DNA from: Actinoallomurus purpureus
GTDB taxonomy: Bacteria > Actinomycetota > Actinomycetes > Streptosporangiales > Streptosporangiaceae
Direction of reading: 5' to 3'
Length of the DNA: 64,000 nt
NCBI RefSeq assembly: GCF_024055795.1
Contig: NZ_JAMXMY010000022.1
Span: 1-64,000 of the forward strand
Each line of letters starts with the position of its first letter. The first letter of the stretch is position 1. The translations under genes and the position numbers were made by a program. Of this stretch, positions 7,942 to 15,980 are shown piece by piece. The notes beneath the pieces are model-generated. The model ran no database searches. It saw only the letters and a program-made list of their open reading frames with translations, and was not told the origin of the DNA.

Positions 7942-8760
7942 CTACTTGCGCCGCAGGACGCTGCTCGGGAGGTTGAAGGGCATCCGATTCGTGGCGGGCT
8001 TGGAGCGGGCCTTCTTCCGCAGGGCCGGGTACAGGTCGGTGTAGACCTTGGTCGCGAGGTAGGTCCGCATGCTGGCGGTGTTCTGTCCGGACGCCGACGG
8101 CAGGCCGCCGCGGAGGTTGGCGACCGGCGTGAGGAGTCCGCAGCCGCTCGCCCCGGGAACGCTGTAGGCGTTGTCGTTCAGGGTGAGGCCGACGATGTCG
8201 TTGTCGTACGGGGTGAGGCTCGCCGGGTCCACCGTCGTGTTCAGCTTGATCGGCGCCTTGGTCGTGCCGATGTAGCAGGTGTTCCCCATCAGCGCGTTGA
8301 TCAGCTTGATGCGCAGGTCCAGGGTGGAGCGCAGGTTGCCGCTGTCGTCGACGGACAGGCCGAAGTTCCCCACGTACTTGGGCTGGGCCTGCAGTTTGAC
8401 GCCCGGCAGGTTCTCGGTGCCGGGGATGCCCAGCGCTCCGCCCGGCACGGTCATCGGCTTGCCGGTCAGGGTGACGATCTGGACCTGCTTGCTGGCACGG
8501 TCGGGGCCGCTCGCCAGGCTGATCGTCATCGGCTCGGTGAGCGGCTGGGTGATGTTGCCGAGCTTCATCGACCCGCCGCCGACGACGAAGATGTTGCACC
8601 ACCACTGGGCCGGGTCGGCGCCGACCGGAAGCCGGTCGGGGCACGAGGAGAAGTCGACCTTGACCGGGGAGGGTTCGGCGTGGGCGGCGGGGGCCGTCAG
8701 GGCGACGGCGATGGGGGCGGCGGCGGCCGTGGCCAGGATCCGGCGCGTGATCGACTTCAT
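7942..8760 (-). CDS. Secreted protein of unknown function
   Basis: 272 residues with a clear Sec signal peptide (basic MKSITRR, hydrophobic Ala-rich core, cleavage near AHA-EPS at ~28). The mature part is rich in beta-type sequence and contains few Cys (SSCPDR, WWCN, NTCY, GCGLL). A basic C-terminus (RKKARSKPATNR, SSVLRRK) might bind cell wall or DNA. No enzymatic motif seen. Similar uncharacterised exported proteins are common in actinomycetes. It stands alone between a shared terminator on its 3' side and a long, palindrome-rich intergenic region upstream. Confidence 0.75.
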   Translation of the reverse strand: MKSITRRILATAAAAPIAVALTAPAAHAEPSPVKVDFSSCPDRLPVGADPAQWWCNIFVVGGGSMKLGNITQPLTEPMTISLASGPDRASKQVQIVTLTGKPMTVPGGALGIPGTENLPGVKLQAQPKYVGNFGLSVDDSGNLRSTLDLRIKLINALMGNTCYIGTTKAPIKLNTTVDPASLTPYDNDIVGLTLNDNAYSVPGASGCGLLTPVANLRGGLPSASGQNTASMRTYLATKVYTDLYPALRKKARSKPATNRMPFNLPSSVLRRK

Positions 8761-8879
8761 CGGGACATCGCTTTCTGTAGTGGCAGGTGCGGCCACGGTC
8801 GAGATGCGCCACCGCCTTCTCGAACCGGTCGAAGGCGATCGCCGAGCGGGGGGTGCACGGCGCAGATCGTCGGGGCTCC

Positions 8880-8916
8880 GGCAGGGGACTCGCTCGCCCG
8901 GAGCGAGTCCCCTGCC
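8880..8916. other. 16-bp perfect hairpin in a divergent intergenic region
   Basis: GGCAGGGGACTCGCTC (8880-8895) pairs perfectly with 8901-8916 across a 5-base loop. The structure is as strong as a terminator but lies upstream of both flanking genes, where no gene ends. It may terminate a short unannotated transcript, be left from a lost gene, or act as a transcript structure. Confidence 0.6.
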
Positions 8917-8976
8917 GAACTGGTGACCAAGATCTAAAACAGCGAACCCCACCAGGTCAACCGGCCAGTAGCGATC

Positions 8977-9188
8977 TTGGCCGTACCTGGCCAATCGCGT
9001 GCCCCTGCAGGGATTAACGGTGCGTGACCGCACGAGTGCGACATTCCGCAAAAAAGCCGTTTAGCAGGCATTTCGTCAAATAGCCGTTCAGATCACCGCA
9101 TGGCAACGGCGGGCTGGATACGCTCAGTCTCGTCAGCGGCGACGCGATGCGGCTACGCCCCTATCGAGAGGTGTCCTGGCCAGGACAC
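8977..9188. promoter_or_regulatory. Two palindromic sites upstream of the mscS unit
   Basis: TTGGCC-N6-GGCCAA occupies 8977-8994. GTGTCCTGGCCAGGACAC, a perfect 18-bp palindrome, occupies 9171-9188. Both look like binding sites for dimeric regulators. The intervening stretch (about 9010-9110) is AT-richer than its surroundings and contains the near-repeat AGCCGTTTAG / AGCCGTTCAG. No gene is supportable in 8761-9290. Confidence 0.5.
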
Positions 9189-9296
9189 GGCACGGGCGGC
9201 CCATGCGAACGCGCGCCCGCCCGGCGAATGCGACGGAGTCGTCGCCATTCGCGGGATTCCCGGCCAGGTCGCCCGCCCGAAGAAGGAGGAATGGGA

Positions 9297-9410
9297 ATGA
9301 TGACGTCCGGCTGCGTTCGGCCGGCGACACAGTGCGACGGTCACCAGACCGTCGGCCTGGGCCTTTCCACGAGATCGCACGACCGAGTCTCCACGGGAGG
9401 CGGCCGGTGA
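9297..9410 (+). CDS. Candidate 37-residue upstream small ORF
   Basis: AAGGAGG at 9283-9289, the best Shine-Dalgarno in this neighbourhood, is followed at good spacing by ATG ATG (9297). The frame runs MMTSGCVRPATQCDGHQTVG and on to a TGA at 9408-9410. That TGA overlaps the GTG start of the MscS gene, giving a GTGA coupling. The peptide contains two Cys and no recognised motif. Either it is a real coupling peptide that controls channel translation, or the strong ribosome binding site is accidental. The codon use is less biased than in neighbours. Confidence 0.4.
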   Translation: MMTSGCVRPATQCDGHQTVGLGLSTRSHDRVSTGGGR

Positions 9411-10447
9411 CCGGACCGTTGGACTGGCAGCGACTCGTCGTGGCCCTGGCCGTGACCGTCGCCGCGGTGGGGACGGGGTTCGGCCTGCGCACTCTCCTGG
9501 GCTGGCTGACGCACCGCGCCGGGAACACCCGCTGGACCTGGGACGACCTGTTCGTCAAGCTGCTGCGCGACCTCGCGGTGGTGCCCTGCACGGCCCTCGG
9601 ACTGTGGATCTCGGTGCTGGTCCTGCACCTCAAACCGGGCATCCGGACGACGACGGGCCGCGTTCTCGTCGCCGTCCTCATCCTGTCGATCTCGATCGCG
9701 ATCGCGCGCTTCGCCGCCGGCGCCGTCTCGTCGATCGCGCTGGCCAGGTCGGGCGTCGCGCAGTCGGCGACGATCTTCGTCAACATCGTCCGGGTCGTGG
9801 TCGTCGGGATCGGCCTCCTCGTCCTCCTGCAGAGCCTCGGGGTCTCCATCACCCCGCTGCTGACCGCGCTGGGCGTCGGCGGCCTGGCGGTCGCGCTGGC
9901 GTTGCAGGACACGCTGGCCAATCTCTTCGCCGGGGTGCACATCCTGGCGTCGAGGAAGGTTCAGCCCGGGGACTTCGTACGGCTGGACAGCGGCCAAGAG
10001 GGCTACATCGTCGACATCAACTGGCGGAACACGACGATCCGCCAGCTACCCGACAACCTTGTGGTCGTGCCGAACTCGCGGTTCGCCGACGCGATCGTGA
10101 CGAACTACCACCGGCCAGCGCAGGACATGTCGATTTCGGTCAAGGTGGTCATCGGCTATCACAGCGATCTGGACCACGTCGAAAAGGTCACCCTTGACAT
10201 CGCTCACGAAGTGATGGCGACCGTGGACGGCGGAGTCACGGAATACGAGCCTTCTGTCCGATTCAACACGTTGGGTGAAGCGAGCGTCGGCTTCTCGGTC
10301 AACCTCCGGACCCGGGAGTTCACCGACCAGTACGTCGTCGTCCACGAGTTCATCAAGCGGCTGCACCGCAGGTACCGGGCGGAGGGGATCGACATCCCGT
10401 TCCCCCAGGGCAGCCTCATCCTCGCGGGTACGGTCCCGGCGCCCTGA
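9407..10447 (+). CDS. Small-conductance mechanosensitive channel, MscS family
   Basis: 346 residues, with transmembrane helices near 8-30, 52-72, 80-105 and 115-140. The pore-lining TM3 region (GVGGLAVALALQDTLANLFAG) leads into the MscS beta domain with QPGDFVRLDSGQEGYIVDIN and DNLVVVPNS. It opens under membrane tension and releases solutes during hypo-osmotic shock. The GTG start has GGGAGG six bases upstream and overlaps the stop of a candidate small ORF. Upstream in-frame codons exist but lack a ribosome binding site. A tandem repeat region follows the gene. Confidence 0.92.
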   Translation: MTGPLDWQRLVVALAVTVAAVGTGFGLRTLLGWLTHRAGNTRWTWDDLFVKLLRDLAVVPCTALGLWISVLVLHLKPGIRTTTGRVLVAVLILSISIAIARFAAGAVSSIALARSGVAQSATIFVNIVRVVVVGIGLLVLLQSLGVSITPLLTALGVGGLAVALALQDTLANLFAGVHILASRKVQPGDFVRLDSGQEGYIVDINWRNTTIRQLPDNLVVVPNSRFADAIVTNYHRPAQDMSISVKVVIGYHSDLDHVEKVTLDIAHEVMATVDGGVTEYEPSVRFNTLGEASVGFSVNLRTREFTDQYVVVHEFIKRLHRRYRAEGIDIPFPQGSLILAGTVPAP

Positions 10448-10493
10448 CAGACGCCGGTTCGGCCGGTCCGCCCGCGGAACGAACGAGTCGGCG

Positions 10494-10641
10494 GCCCGGG
10501 ACCCGGGCTCAGACGAGCCGGTCAGTGACGGCGGCCAACCGACGGCCCGGGGACCCGGCCCAGACGAGCCGGTCAGTGACGGCGGACAGCCGACGGCCCG
10601 GGGACCCGGCTCAGACGAGCCGGTCGGTGACGGCGGACAGC
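10494..10641. repeat. 51-bp tandem repeat spanning the MarR stop codon
   Basis: The motif AGACGAGCCGGTC recurs at 10511, 10562 and 10613, exactly 51 bases apart. Each unit carries the 3' end of the MarR gene (minus strand RRLSAVTDRLV) and following bases. The 51-base period equals 17 codons, so the copies beyond the stop would continue in the same frame: RLSAVTDRLV then W-A-G-S-P-G-R and again RLAAVTDRLV. It appears to be a 2.9-copy duplication of the gene's terminus. Confidence 0.85.
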
Positions 10642-11093
10642 CGGCGGACGAGGGACACGGCGTGTTCCCGTTCGCCGGCGGCGAGGTCCTGCCAGATTTC
10701 GGCGAAGCGGCCGACGATCTCCTGTCTCTTCTCCTCGAGGACGGCGCGGCCCGCGGCGGTCAGCGCGATGCACGTGCTCCGGCCGTCGCGGGCGTGCGGT
10801 GTGCGCGTGACCATTCCCCTGCGCTCGAGCGCGGTCAGCGCGCGGGTCACCGTGGGCTGGGCCAGCCCCGCCTGCTCCGCCACCGCGGACACCCCGCGGT
10901 CCCCCACGACGTCGATCGCCCCCAGGACCACCAGTTGGGGCACGGAGATGGCGTCCCCCTGAACCGTGTTGGCGGCGCCACCCGTGCGCCGGGCGGCGCG
11001 CAGGAGGTCCAGCACCGCGTCGACGAAATCACCGAAAAGGTCGGCCGATTCGTCACTTGCGGTCGCTAGGACACCCCGATCCGTCATATCCAT
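10611..11093 (-). CDS. MarR family transcriptional regulator
   Basis: 160 residues with the MarR winged helix (VSAVAEQAGLAQPTVTRALT as recognition region, DGRSTCIALTAAGRAVLEEK as wing). It is divergent from the universal stress protein gene, and its ATG (or a second in-frame ATG six bases on) lies in a perfect palindrome that is probably its own operator. MarR proteins of this kind repress themselves and a divergent gene and are released by small ligands or oxidants. Its 3' end lies in a 51-bp tandem repeat, so loss of the stop would add 17-residue units. Confidence 0.9.
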   Translation of the reverse strand: MDMTDRGVLATASDESADLFGDFVDAVLDLLRAARRTGGAANTVQGDAISVPQLVVLGAIDVVGDRGVSAVAEQAGLAQPTVTRALTALERRGMVTRTPHARDGRSTCIALTAAGRAVLEEKRQEIVGRFAEIWQDLAAGEREHAVSLVRRLSAVTDRLV

Positions 11094-11106
11094 AGCGTAC
11101 TATGGA
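11089..11106. promoter_or_regulatory. MarR operator TCCATAG-CGTA-CTATGGA
   Basis: A perfect inverted repeat with 7-bp arms overlaps the first codon of the MarR gene and lies 25 bases before the start of the divergent universal stress protein gene. The location suits control of both genes by one MarR dimer. The GAGGAG ribosome binding site of the stress protein gene follows at 11115-11120. Confidence 0.65.
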
Positions 11107-11130
11107 GTCGGAACGAGGAGACAGGCCACC

Positions 11131-11625
11131 ATGGACGAGTCATTCACCCCGAGTCCCGACGGCTCCGCGCGGGACGCACGTCACAGGCCCCTGTTCGTCG
11201 TGGGTGTGGACGGATCGCACTCCGGCCGGGCCGCCCTGTGCCAGGCCGCGGAAGAGGCCGCCCGGACCGACGCGCACATCCTCTGCGTGCACGTCCGCTC
11301 CCAGCCCAGCCTCGGCGAGCTCGCGGCCCTCGTCGCGCCCGGCGCCGCGCTCATCAGCCGAGAGTGCCGGGATCTCGTGGAGATGCAGGCCTGGCTGGAC
11401 GCCGTCCAGATCCTCGACCCGCTCGGGGGCTCCTGGGAGTTCGAGGCCGTCACGGGCCGCCCCGACAAGAGCCTGCGCGAGGTGACGATGGCGCGGCACG
11501 GCGACGCGCTGTTCGTCGGCCAGTCCCAGCGCGTCGGCTGGTGGTCGCGGCTGTTCCACCGCTGTCCCGCACGCCGACTCGCCCACGCCCGGGAGTACTC
11601 CGTCCACCTCGCCGGCACGCCGTAA
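11131..11625 (+). CDS. Universal stress protein (UspA) family
   Basis: 164 residues with one Usp fold. It opens with FVVGVDGSHSGRAALCQAAEEA (an early beta strand and Asp of the nucleotide pocket), followed by ILCVHVRSQPS. The usual G-x2-G-x9-GS ATP motif near the C-terminus is not recognisable (FVGQSQRVGWWSRLFHRCPA), so it may not bind ATP. GAGGAG supports the ATG. Divergent from a MarR regulator that probably controls it. The 181 bases to the next gene hold nothing obvious. Confidence 0.75.
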   Translation: MDESFTPSPDGSARDARHRPLFVVGVDGSHSGRAALCQAAEEAARTDAHILCVHVRSQPSLGELAALVAPGAALISRECRDLVEMQAWLDAVQILDPLGGSWEFEAVTGRPDKSLREVTMARHGDALFVGQSQRVGWWSRLFHRCPARRLAHAREYSVHLAGTP

Positions 11626-11806
11626 CCGCTCCACCGCCGCGCGGGGCACCGATTTTGTTCGCCGGTGCCAATCGTCGCCCTGTTTTCGTGCGTGACGTGC
11701 GCAGCGGACGGCCGGCGATTCCGCAAGGGTGATGACTCCTCGAACGGATGATCACGCTCGCTGACGCCCCGTCATCGGGCGAGTGCGGAAAGCGGTGGGG
11801 CATCAC

Positions 11807-12805
11807 ATGGTCGCTGGCGGTTTCACGCGCGGGTTCACCGGGGTCCTCCTGACGGTCTCCGCCTCGGTGGGCGTCCTGTCCGGCACGGCCGACGGCGCCG
11901 TGAAACGGGTGGCCGCCGACGACGGCGCCAAGATCACCGCGGAGCACTGGATCGACGCGCACACCGTCGACCTCACGGTCTCCTCCCCGGCCCTGGGCGC
12001 GTCGGTGCCGGTCCGCGTGCTGGTGCCGCGCCGGTGGTCCCGCTCGGCCAAGAGCTCCTGGCCGGTCGTGTACGCCTACCACGGCGGCCGGGACACCTAC
12101 GTGTCGTGGACCCGGAGCACCGACATCGCCAAGGTCGCCGCCGCGTACGACGTCATGGTCGTGATGCCCGACACCGGGTGGGCGGGCTGGTTCACCGACT
12201 GGTGGAACAAGGGCAAGCGCGGCACGCCGAAGTGGGAGACGTTCCACACCTCCGAGCTGCTCCAGCTGATGCAGCGCAACTACCACGCGGGCACGCGCCG
12301 CGCCACCATGGGCGTCTCCTCCAGCGGGTACGGCGCGGTCAAGTACGCCGCGCGCCATCCGGGCATGTTCAAGTACGCCGTCTCCCTGAGCGGCGTCCTC
12401 CACCTGACCCAGACCGGCGTGCCCGCCCTCGTCATGTTCGAGGCGAGCGAGAAGTACGACCCGTTCCGGATCTGGGGCATCCCTGGCATCGACGACAAGA
12501 ACTGGAAGGCGAACGACCCGTACGCGCTCGCCGCGAAGCTCAAGGGGACGGGGCTCTACCTCGCCAGCGGGCTGACCGGCCTGCGCGGCCCGCACGACCC
12601 GCAGGGCTCCGAGCCGGCGGAGCTGCAGGAGGTCGTGTGCGGGGCGACGACGGTCTCGCTGGTCGACCGGCTCCGAAAGCTGCGCATCCCCGTCACCGCG
12701 CACATCTACCGGAACGGCTACCACGACTGGTCGACCTGGCAGCCGGAGATGCACACCGCCTGGCCGCTGATGATGAAGGCGCTCAAGGCCAAGAAAATCA
12801 CCTGA
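11807..12805 (+). CDS. Secreted esterase of the antigen 85 / esterase D fold
   Basis: 332 residues. An N-terminal hydrophobic segment (about 10-30) ending near DGA acts as a signal peptide. The rest is an alpha/beta hydrolase of the putative-esterase family. The nucleophile motif is MGVSSSGYGAV with Ser171 likely catalytic, and the acid-base His is in GYHDWSTWQPEM, recalling the Ag85 ending. Substrates could be cell-wall lipids or peptides; this cannot be decided. The ATG at 11807 has GGTGGGG upstream; a GTG at 11783 would add eight residues. Followed by a hairpin terminator. Confidence 0.82.
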   Translation: MVAGGFTRGFTGVLLTVSASVGVLSGTADGAVKRVAADDGAKITAEHWIDAHTVDLTVSSPALGASVPVRVLVPRRWSRSAKSSWPVVYAYHGGRDTYVSWTRSTDIAKVAAAYDVMVVMPDTGWAGWFTDWWNKGKRGTPKWETFHTSELLQLMQRNYHAGTRRATMGVSSSGYGAVKYAARHPGMFKYAVSLSGVLHLTQTGVPALVMFEASEKYDPFRIWGIPGIDDKNWKANDPYALAAKLKGTGLYLASGLTGLRGPHDPQGSEPAELQEVVCGATTVSLVDRLRKLRIPVTAHIYRNGYHDWSTWQPEMHTAWPLMMKALKAKKIT

Positions 12806-12858
12806 CTCGGCGCATCCCTTAGTCAGACGGGCTCGCGGGTAGGTGCGGAGCGTTGCCG

Positions 12859-12883
12859 GCCGGTCCGCGGCGCGCGGACCGGC
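12859..12883. terminator. Hairpin terminator after the esterase gene
   Basis: GCCGGTCCGCG (12859-12869) and its exact complement CGCGGACCGGC (12873-12883) flank a 3-base loop. It lies 54 bases after the esterase stop and just before the ribosome binding site of the next gene, so it probably separates the two transcripts. Confidence 0.65.
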
Positions 12884-12913
12884 GTGTTCTCCAACGCTAC
12901 GAGGGGTGATTTG

Positions 12914-13933
12914 ATGAAGGATCGCGGCAGACCTCGCGTCGTCGTGGTGACCGGGGCGAGCGGGGGCATCGGGCGGGCGACGGCGCGGTTGTTCGGCGAG
13001 CAGGGCGCCAAGGTGGCCCTGCTGGCCCGTGGTGAGACCGGGCTGCGGGCGGCCGCCGAGGAGATCCACGCGGCCGGTGGACAGGCGCTGCCGATCCCCA
13101 CGGACGTGGCCGACTGGGAGCAGGTACACGCCGCCGCCGAGCGCACCGAGGAGGAGCTCGGGCCGATCGACGTGTGGGTGAACGTCGCCTTCAGTTCGGT
13201 GTTCGCCGAGTTCAAGGACATCGATCCCGCGGAGTTCAAGCGCACCACCGAGGTGACCTACCTGGGGTTCGTGTACGGGACCAGGGCCGCGCTCGACCGG
13301 ATGCTGCCGCGCGACCACGGTGTGATCGTGCAGACCGGGTCGGCGCTGGCCAAGCGCGGGATCCCGCTGCAGTCGGCGTACTGCGGCGCCAAGCACGCCA
13401 TCCAGGGCTTCCACGAGTCGCTGCGCACGGAGCTGATGCACCGGCACAGCGGCGTCAGGGTGACCATGGTGCACATGCCCGCCGTGAACACCCCGCAGTT
13501 CGACTGGGTGGAGAACAAGCTGCCCCGGCACGCGCAGCCGGTGCCGCCCATCTACGAGCCGGAGGTCGCCGCGCGCGCCCTGCTGTACGCCGCCGACCAC
13601 CCGCGGCGACGGGAGTACTGGGTGGGCGGCAGCACGGTGGCGACGATTCTGGCCAACCGGGTGGCCCCCGGGCTGCTCGACCGCTACCTCGCGCGGACCG
13701 GATACGACTCCCAGCAGACCGACCGGCCGCGTGACCCGAACCAGCCGGCGAACCTGTGGAAGCCGGCCGACGGCCCCGATGGCCCCGACTACGGCGCGCA
13801 TGGCGGCTTCGACGACCGGGCGCATTCCCGCAGCGCCCAGGCGTGGGCGGCGGAGCACCGGGGGCTGCTGGCGGCCGGTGCCGGTGCCGCCCTCGGCCTG
13901 ACCGGTCTGGGGCTCCTGCGGAACGGCCGATGA
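12914..13933 (+). CDS. Short-chain dehydrogenase/reductase with C-terminal extension
   Basis: 339 residues. The SDR core has TGASGGIG for NAD(P) binding near residue 13, a degenerate NNAG equivalent (VNVAFSSVF), and the catalytic Tyr-Lys pair in SAYCGAKHA. Beyond ~270 comes an unusual extension: a Pro/Asp/Gly-rich linker and a final hydrophobic helix ([18 protein letters not shown]). The enzyme may therefore be anchored in the membrane. GAGGGG precedes the ATG. It overlaps the next small membrane protein gene (ATGA). Substrate unknown; it converges on the hopanoid operon but need not belong to it. Confidence 0.88.
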   Translation: MKDRGRPRVVVVTGASGGIGRATARLFGEQGAKVALLARGETGLRAAAEEIHAAGGQALPIPTDVADWEQVHAAAERTEEELGPIDVWVNVAFSSVFAEFKDIDPAEFKRTTEVTYLGFVYGTRAALDRMLPRDHGVIVQTGSALAKRGIPLQSAYCGAKHAIQGFHESLRTELMHRHSGVRVTMVHMPAVNTPQFDWVENKLPRHAQPVPPIYEPEVAARALLYAADHPRRREYWVGGSTVATILANRVAPGLLDRYLARTGYDSQQTDRPRDPNQPANLWKPADGPDGPDYGAHGGFDDRAHSRSAQAWAAEHRGLLAAGAGAALGLTGLGLLRNGR

Positions 13934-14265
13934 GGGCACAGCCGATCGCACGGCTGACCTGGGGCGTACTGCTGACGACGGCGCCGGGCACGGTCCTGGA
14001 GACGATCACGGGCCGGCCCGCCACGCCCTCGCAGCGCTGGGTGCTGCGGGTGCTGGGGAGCCGGCACGCCGTCCAGGCCGTGGTCGACCTGGCCCGGCCG
14101 ACGCCGGCCGTCCTGCGGCTGGGCGCCGCCGTCGACCTGCTGCACGCGGCGACCTGCGCGGGTGCGGTGGCGTTCCTGCCCCTGTGGCGGCGCCCGGCCG
14201 CCATGGACGGCGTCGGCGCGCTGCTCCTCGCGGCCGGCGCCCTCGCCCAGGCCCGTACCCGGTGA
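13930..14265 (+). CDS. Small membrane protein coupled to the dehydrogenase
   Basis: 111 residues. Hydrophobic stretches near 8-25, 62-85 and 92-108 suggest three helices. Residues [20 protein letters not shown] form a conserved-looking amphipathic loop. I recognise no family. The start ATG overlaps the stop of the short-chain dehydrogenase, whose own C-terminal helix is hydrophobic, so the two probably associate at the membrane. The stop lies in a 20-bp repeat shared with the hpnH 3' end. Confidence 0.65.
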   Translation: MRAQPIARLTWGVLLTTAPGTVLETITGRPATPSQRWVLRVLGSRHAVQAVVDLARPTPAVLRLGAAVDLLHAATCAGAVAFLPLWRRPAAMDGVGALLLAAGALAQARTR

Positions 14266-14324
14266 CGGCTCGGCCGTTCGCGCACCGGCGTACTGACGCC
14301 GGCTCCCGTACCCGCTGACGGCTC
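14252..14324. repeat. 20-bp direct repeat at two convergent stop codons
   Basis: CCCGTACCCGGTGACGGCTC (14252-14271) and CCCGTACCCGCTGACGGCTC (14305-14324) differ at one base and lie 53 bases apart. The first copy contains the stop of the plus-strand membrane protein gene, and the second reaches into the hpnH stop on the minus strand. Another example of duplication at gene ends in this window. Confidence 0.75.
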
Positions 14325-15327
14325 AGCGGTTCCGTACGGCGCGCAGGGTCTCCTTCAGCGAGGACAGCGTGGCGAAGACGGCCGTGGGCTCGTACCCGCA
14401 GTGCGCCATGCAGTTGGCGCAGCGCGGATCGCGACCGCGGCCGTAGGCGTCCCAGTCGGTCGCCTCGACGAGTTCCCGGTAGGTGCGGGCGTATCCGTCG
14501 GCCATCAGGTAGCAGGGCCGCTGCCAGCCGAACAACGAGTACGACGGGATCGCCCACGCCGTGCACGGGAAGTCGATCCGGCCTTCGAGGAAGTCGAGGA
14601 ACATCGGTGAGTGGTTGAACCGCCACCGCCGCCGGTTGCCGCCCGCGAACGCCTCACGGAACAGCCGCGTCGTCTCCTCGACGCCGAGGAAGTGCTCCTG
14701 GTCGGGCGCCTTGTCGTAGGCGTACGCCGGGGAGACCATCATCTGGTCGACGGCCAGGTCGTCGTTCAGGTAGTTCAGCACGTCGATGACCGTGCGGGGG
14801 CTGTCCGTGCTGAAGACCGTCGTGTTGGTGGTGACCCGGAACCCGCGGCGCTTGCACTCCCGGACGGCGGCGACGGCCTTGTCGAAGACGCCCTCCTTGC
14901 ACACCGAGGCGTCGTGGCGTTCCCGCAGGCCGTCGATGTGCACCGTCCAGGCGAAGTACGGCGACGGCTCGAACTGGTCGATCCTCCGGGGGATGAGCAG
15001 CGCGTTGGTGCACAGGAAGACGTACTTCTTGCGGGCGACCAGTTCGCGGACCAGCCGTCCGATCTGCGGGTGCATGAGCGGTTCGCCGCCCGCGATCGAC
15101 ACCATGGGCGCGCCGCACTCCTCCACGGCGGCCACCGCCTGTTCGACCGGCATGCGCCGGCGCAGCACGTCGGCGGGATGCTGGATCTTGCCGCAGCCCG
15201 CGCACGCGAGGTTGCACGCGAAGAGCGGTTCCAGCTCCACCAGCAGCGGGAACCTCCGGACGCGCCGCAGTTTGCGGCCCAGGATGTAGGCGCCGATGCG
15301 CAGGCTCTGGCGAAGCGGCATGGTCAT
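14323..15327 (-). CDS. hpnH: Adenosyl-hopene transferase HpnH (radical SAM)
   Basis: 334 residues. It joins the adenosyl group of SAM to diploptene, giving adenosylhopane, the first step of hopanoid side-chain elongation. The radical-SAM Cys cluster is CNLACAGC with Cys38, Cys42 and Cys45, followed by the SAM-binding GGEP motif (SIAGGEPLMHP). A C-terminal Cys set (FPCTAW, RPCYL, RCANCMAHCGYEP) is typical of HpnH with its SPASM-like tail. Last gene of the hopanoid operon; its start overlaps the hpnG stop by four bases. Confidence 0.95.
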   Translation of the reverse strand: MTMPLRQSLRIGAYILGRKLRRVRRFPLLVELEPLFACNLACAGCGKIQHPADVLRRRMPVEQAVAAVEECGAPMVSIAGGEPLMHPQIGRLVRELVARKKYVFLCTNALLIPRRIDQFEPSPYFAWTVHIDGLRERHDASVCKEGVFDKAVAAVRECKRRGFRVTTNTTVFSTDSPRTVIDVLNYLNDDLAVDQMMVSPAYAYDKAPDQEHFLGVEETTRLFREAFAGGNRRRWRFNHSPMFLDFLEGRIDFPCTAWAIPSYSLFGWQRPCYLMADGYARTYRELVEATDWDAYGRGRDPRCANCMAHCGYEPTAVFATLSSLKETLRAVRNR

Positions 15328-15980
15328 GGCTTGGCCTCCGGAGGCGTGAACCCGCTTCTCGTCCCGCCGCTCCGCTTCTCCGCGGCACGGGCCGCGGTGC
15401 GGGGGCCGGCGGTGGCCGCCCAGGCGACCAGGACCGGGGTGATGCGGCGCAGCCGGCCGCTGGCGGTCAGGACGCGGCGGACGGTGCCGGGCCGCAGCAG
15501 CGGCACCGCCGGGGTGTCGACGATGACGCGCACCGCGACGAACGGCGTGCCGACCGAGACCTCGGCGAGCGGCCCGGTCTCCATGTCGACGGCGCGCACG
15601 CCGGCGGCCACGAGCCGCAGCCGCTCCCCGCCCGTGACGAGGTGCGGTGAGGTGAAGAGCGGCCCAATCCGCGTGTGCAGGCCCTCGAGCGCCAGCTCCT
15701 CGGCGACCCGGCGGGCCGCCGCGCAGGGGAACACCCGCTCGCCGAAGCGCACCTCGGTGGCGACCAGCACGTCGCCGGGGCGCAGCCCGACGTCGAGCGC
15801 GCCGCCGAACCCCGTGACGGCGAGCGCGGTGTGCTCCGGCAACCGGCCCGCCGTACGCGCGGCGCGGCGCGGGCCCAGGCCGGTCCGGATGACGCGGACG
15901 TTCCGGGCGGACGGCGGCAACCCGCGGCGGACGGCCCGCGCCTCGATCCGCAGGGCGGTGCAGATCAGCAGCCCGGTCAC
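15324..15980 (-). CDS. hpnG: Adenosylhopane nucleosidase/phosphorylase HpnG
   Basis: 218 residues of the purine nucleoside phosphorylase/MTA nucleosidase fold. It removes adenine from adenosylhopane, giving ribosylhopane or its phosphate. The N-terminal LICTALRIEARAV, the Gly-rich TGFGGALDVGLRPGD, and the substrate-binding AVDMETGPLAEV motif (as in MtnN) are visible. It starts with a GTG overlapping the shc stop (GTGA) and its own stop overlaps hpnH. The family is sure; the exact chemistry is taken from characterised HpnG. Confidence 0.9.
   Translation of the reverse strand: MTGLLICTALRIEARAVRRGLPPSARNVRVIRTGLGPRRAARTAGRLPEHTALAVTGFGGALDVGLRPGDVLVATEVRFGERVFPCAAARRVAEELALEGLHTRIGPLFTSPHLVTGGERLRLVAAGVRAVDMETGPLAEVSVGTPFVAVRVIVDTPAVPLLRPGTVRRVLTASGRLRRITPVLVAWAATAGPRTAARAAEKRSGGTRSGFTPPEAKP

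Noticed and set aside
11450-13951. An 833-codon minus-strand open frame across the esterase and dehydrogenase genes
   Set aside because: It crosses two well-supported plus-strand genes and an intergenic terminator, and its composition is Gly/Arg/His/Val noise.
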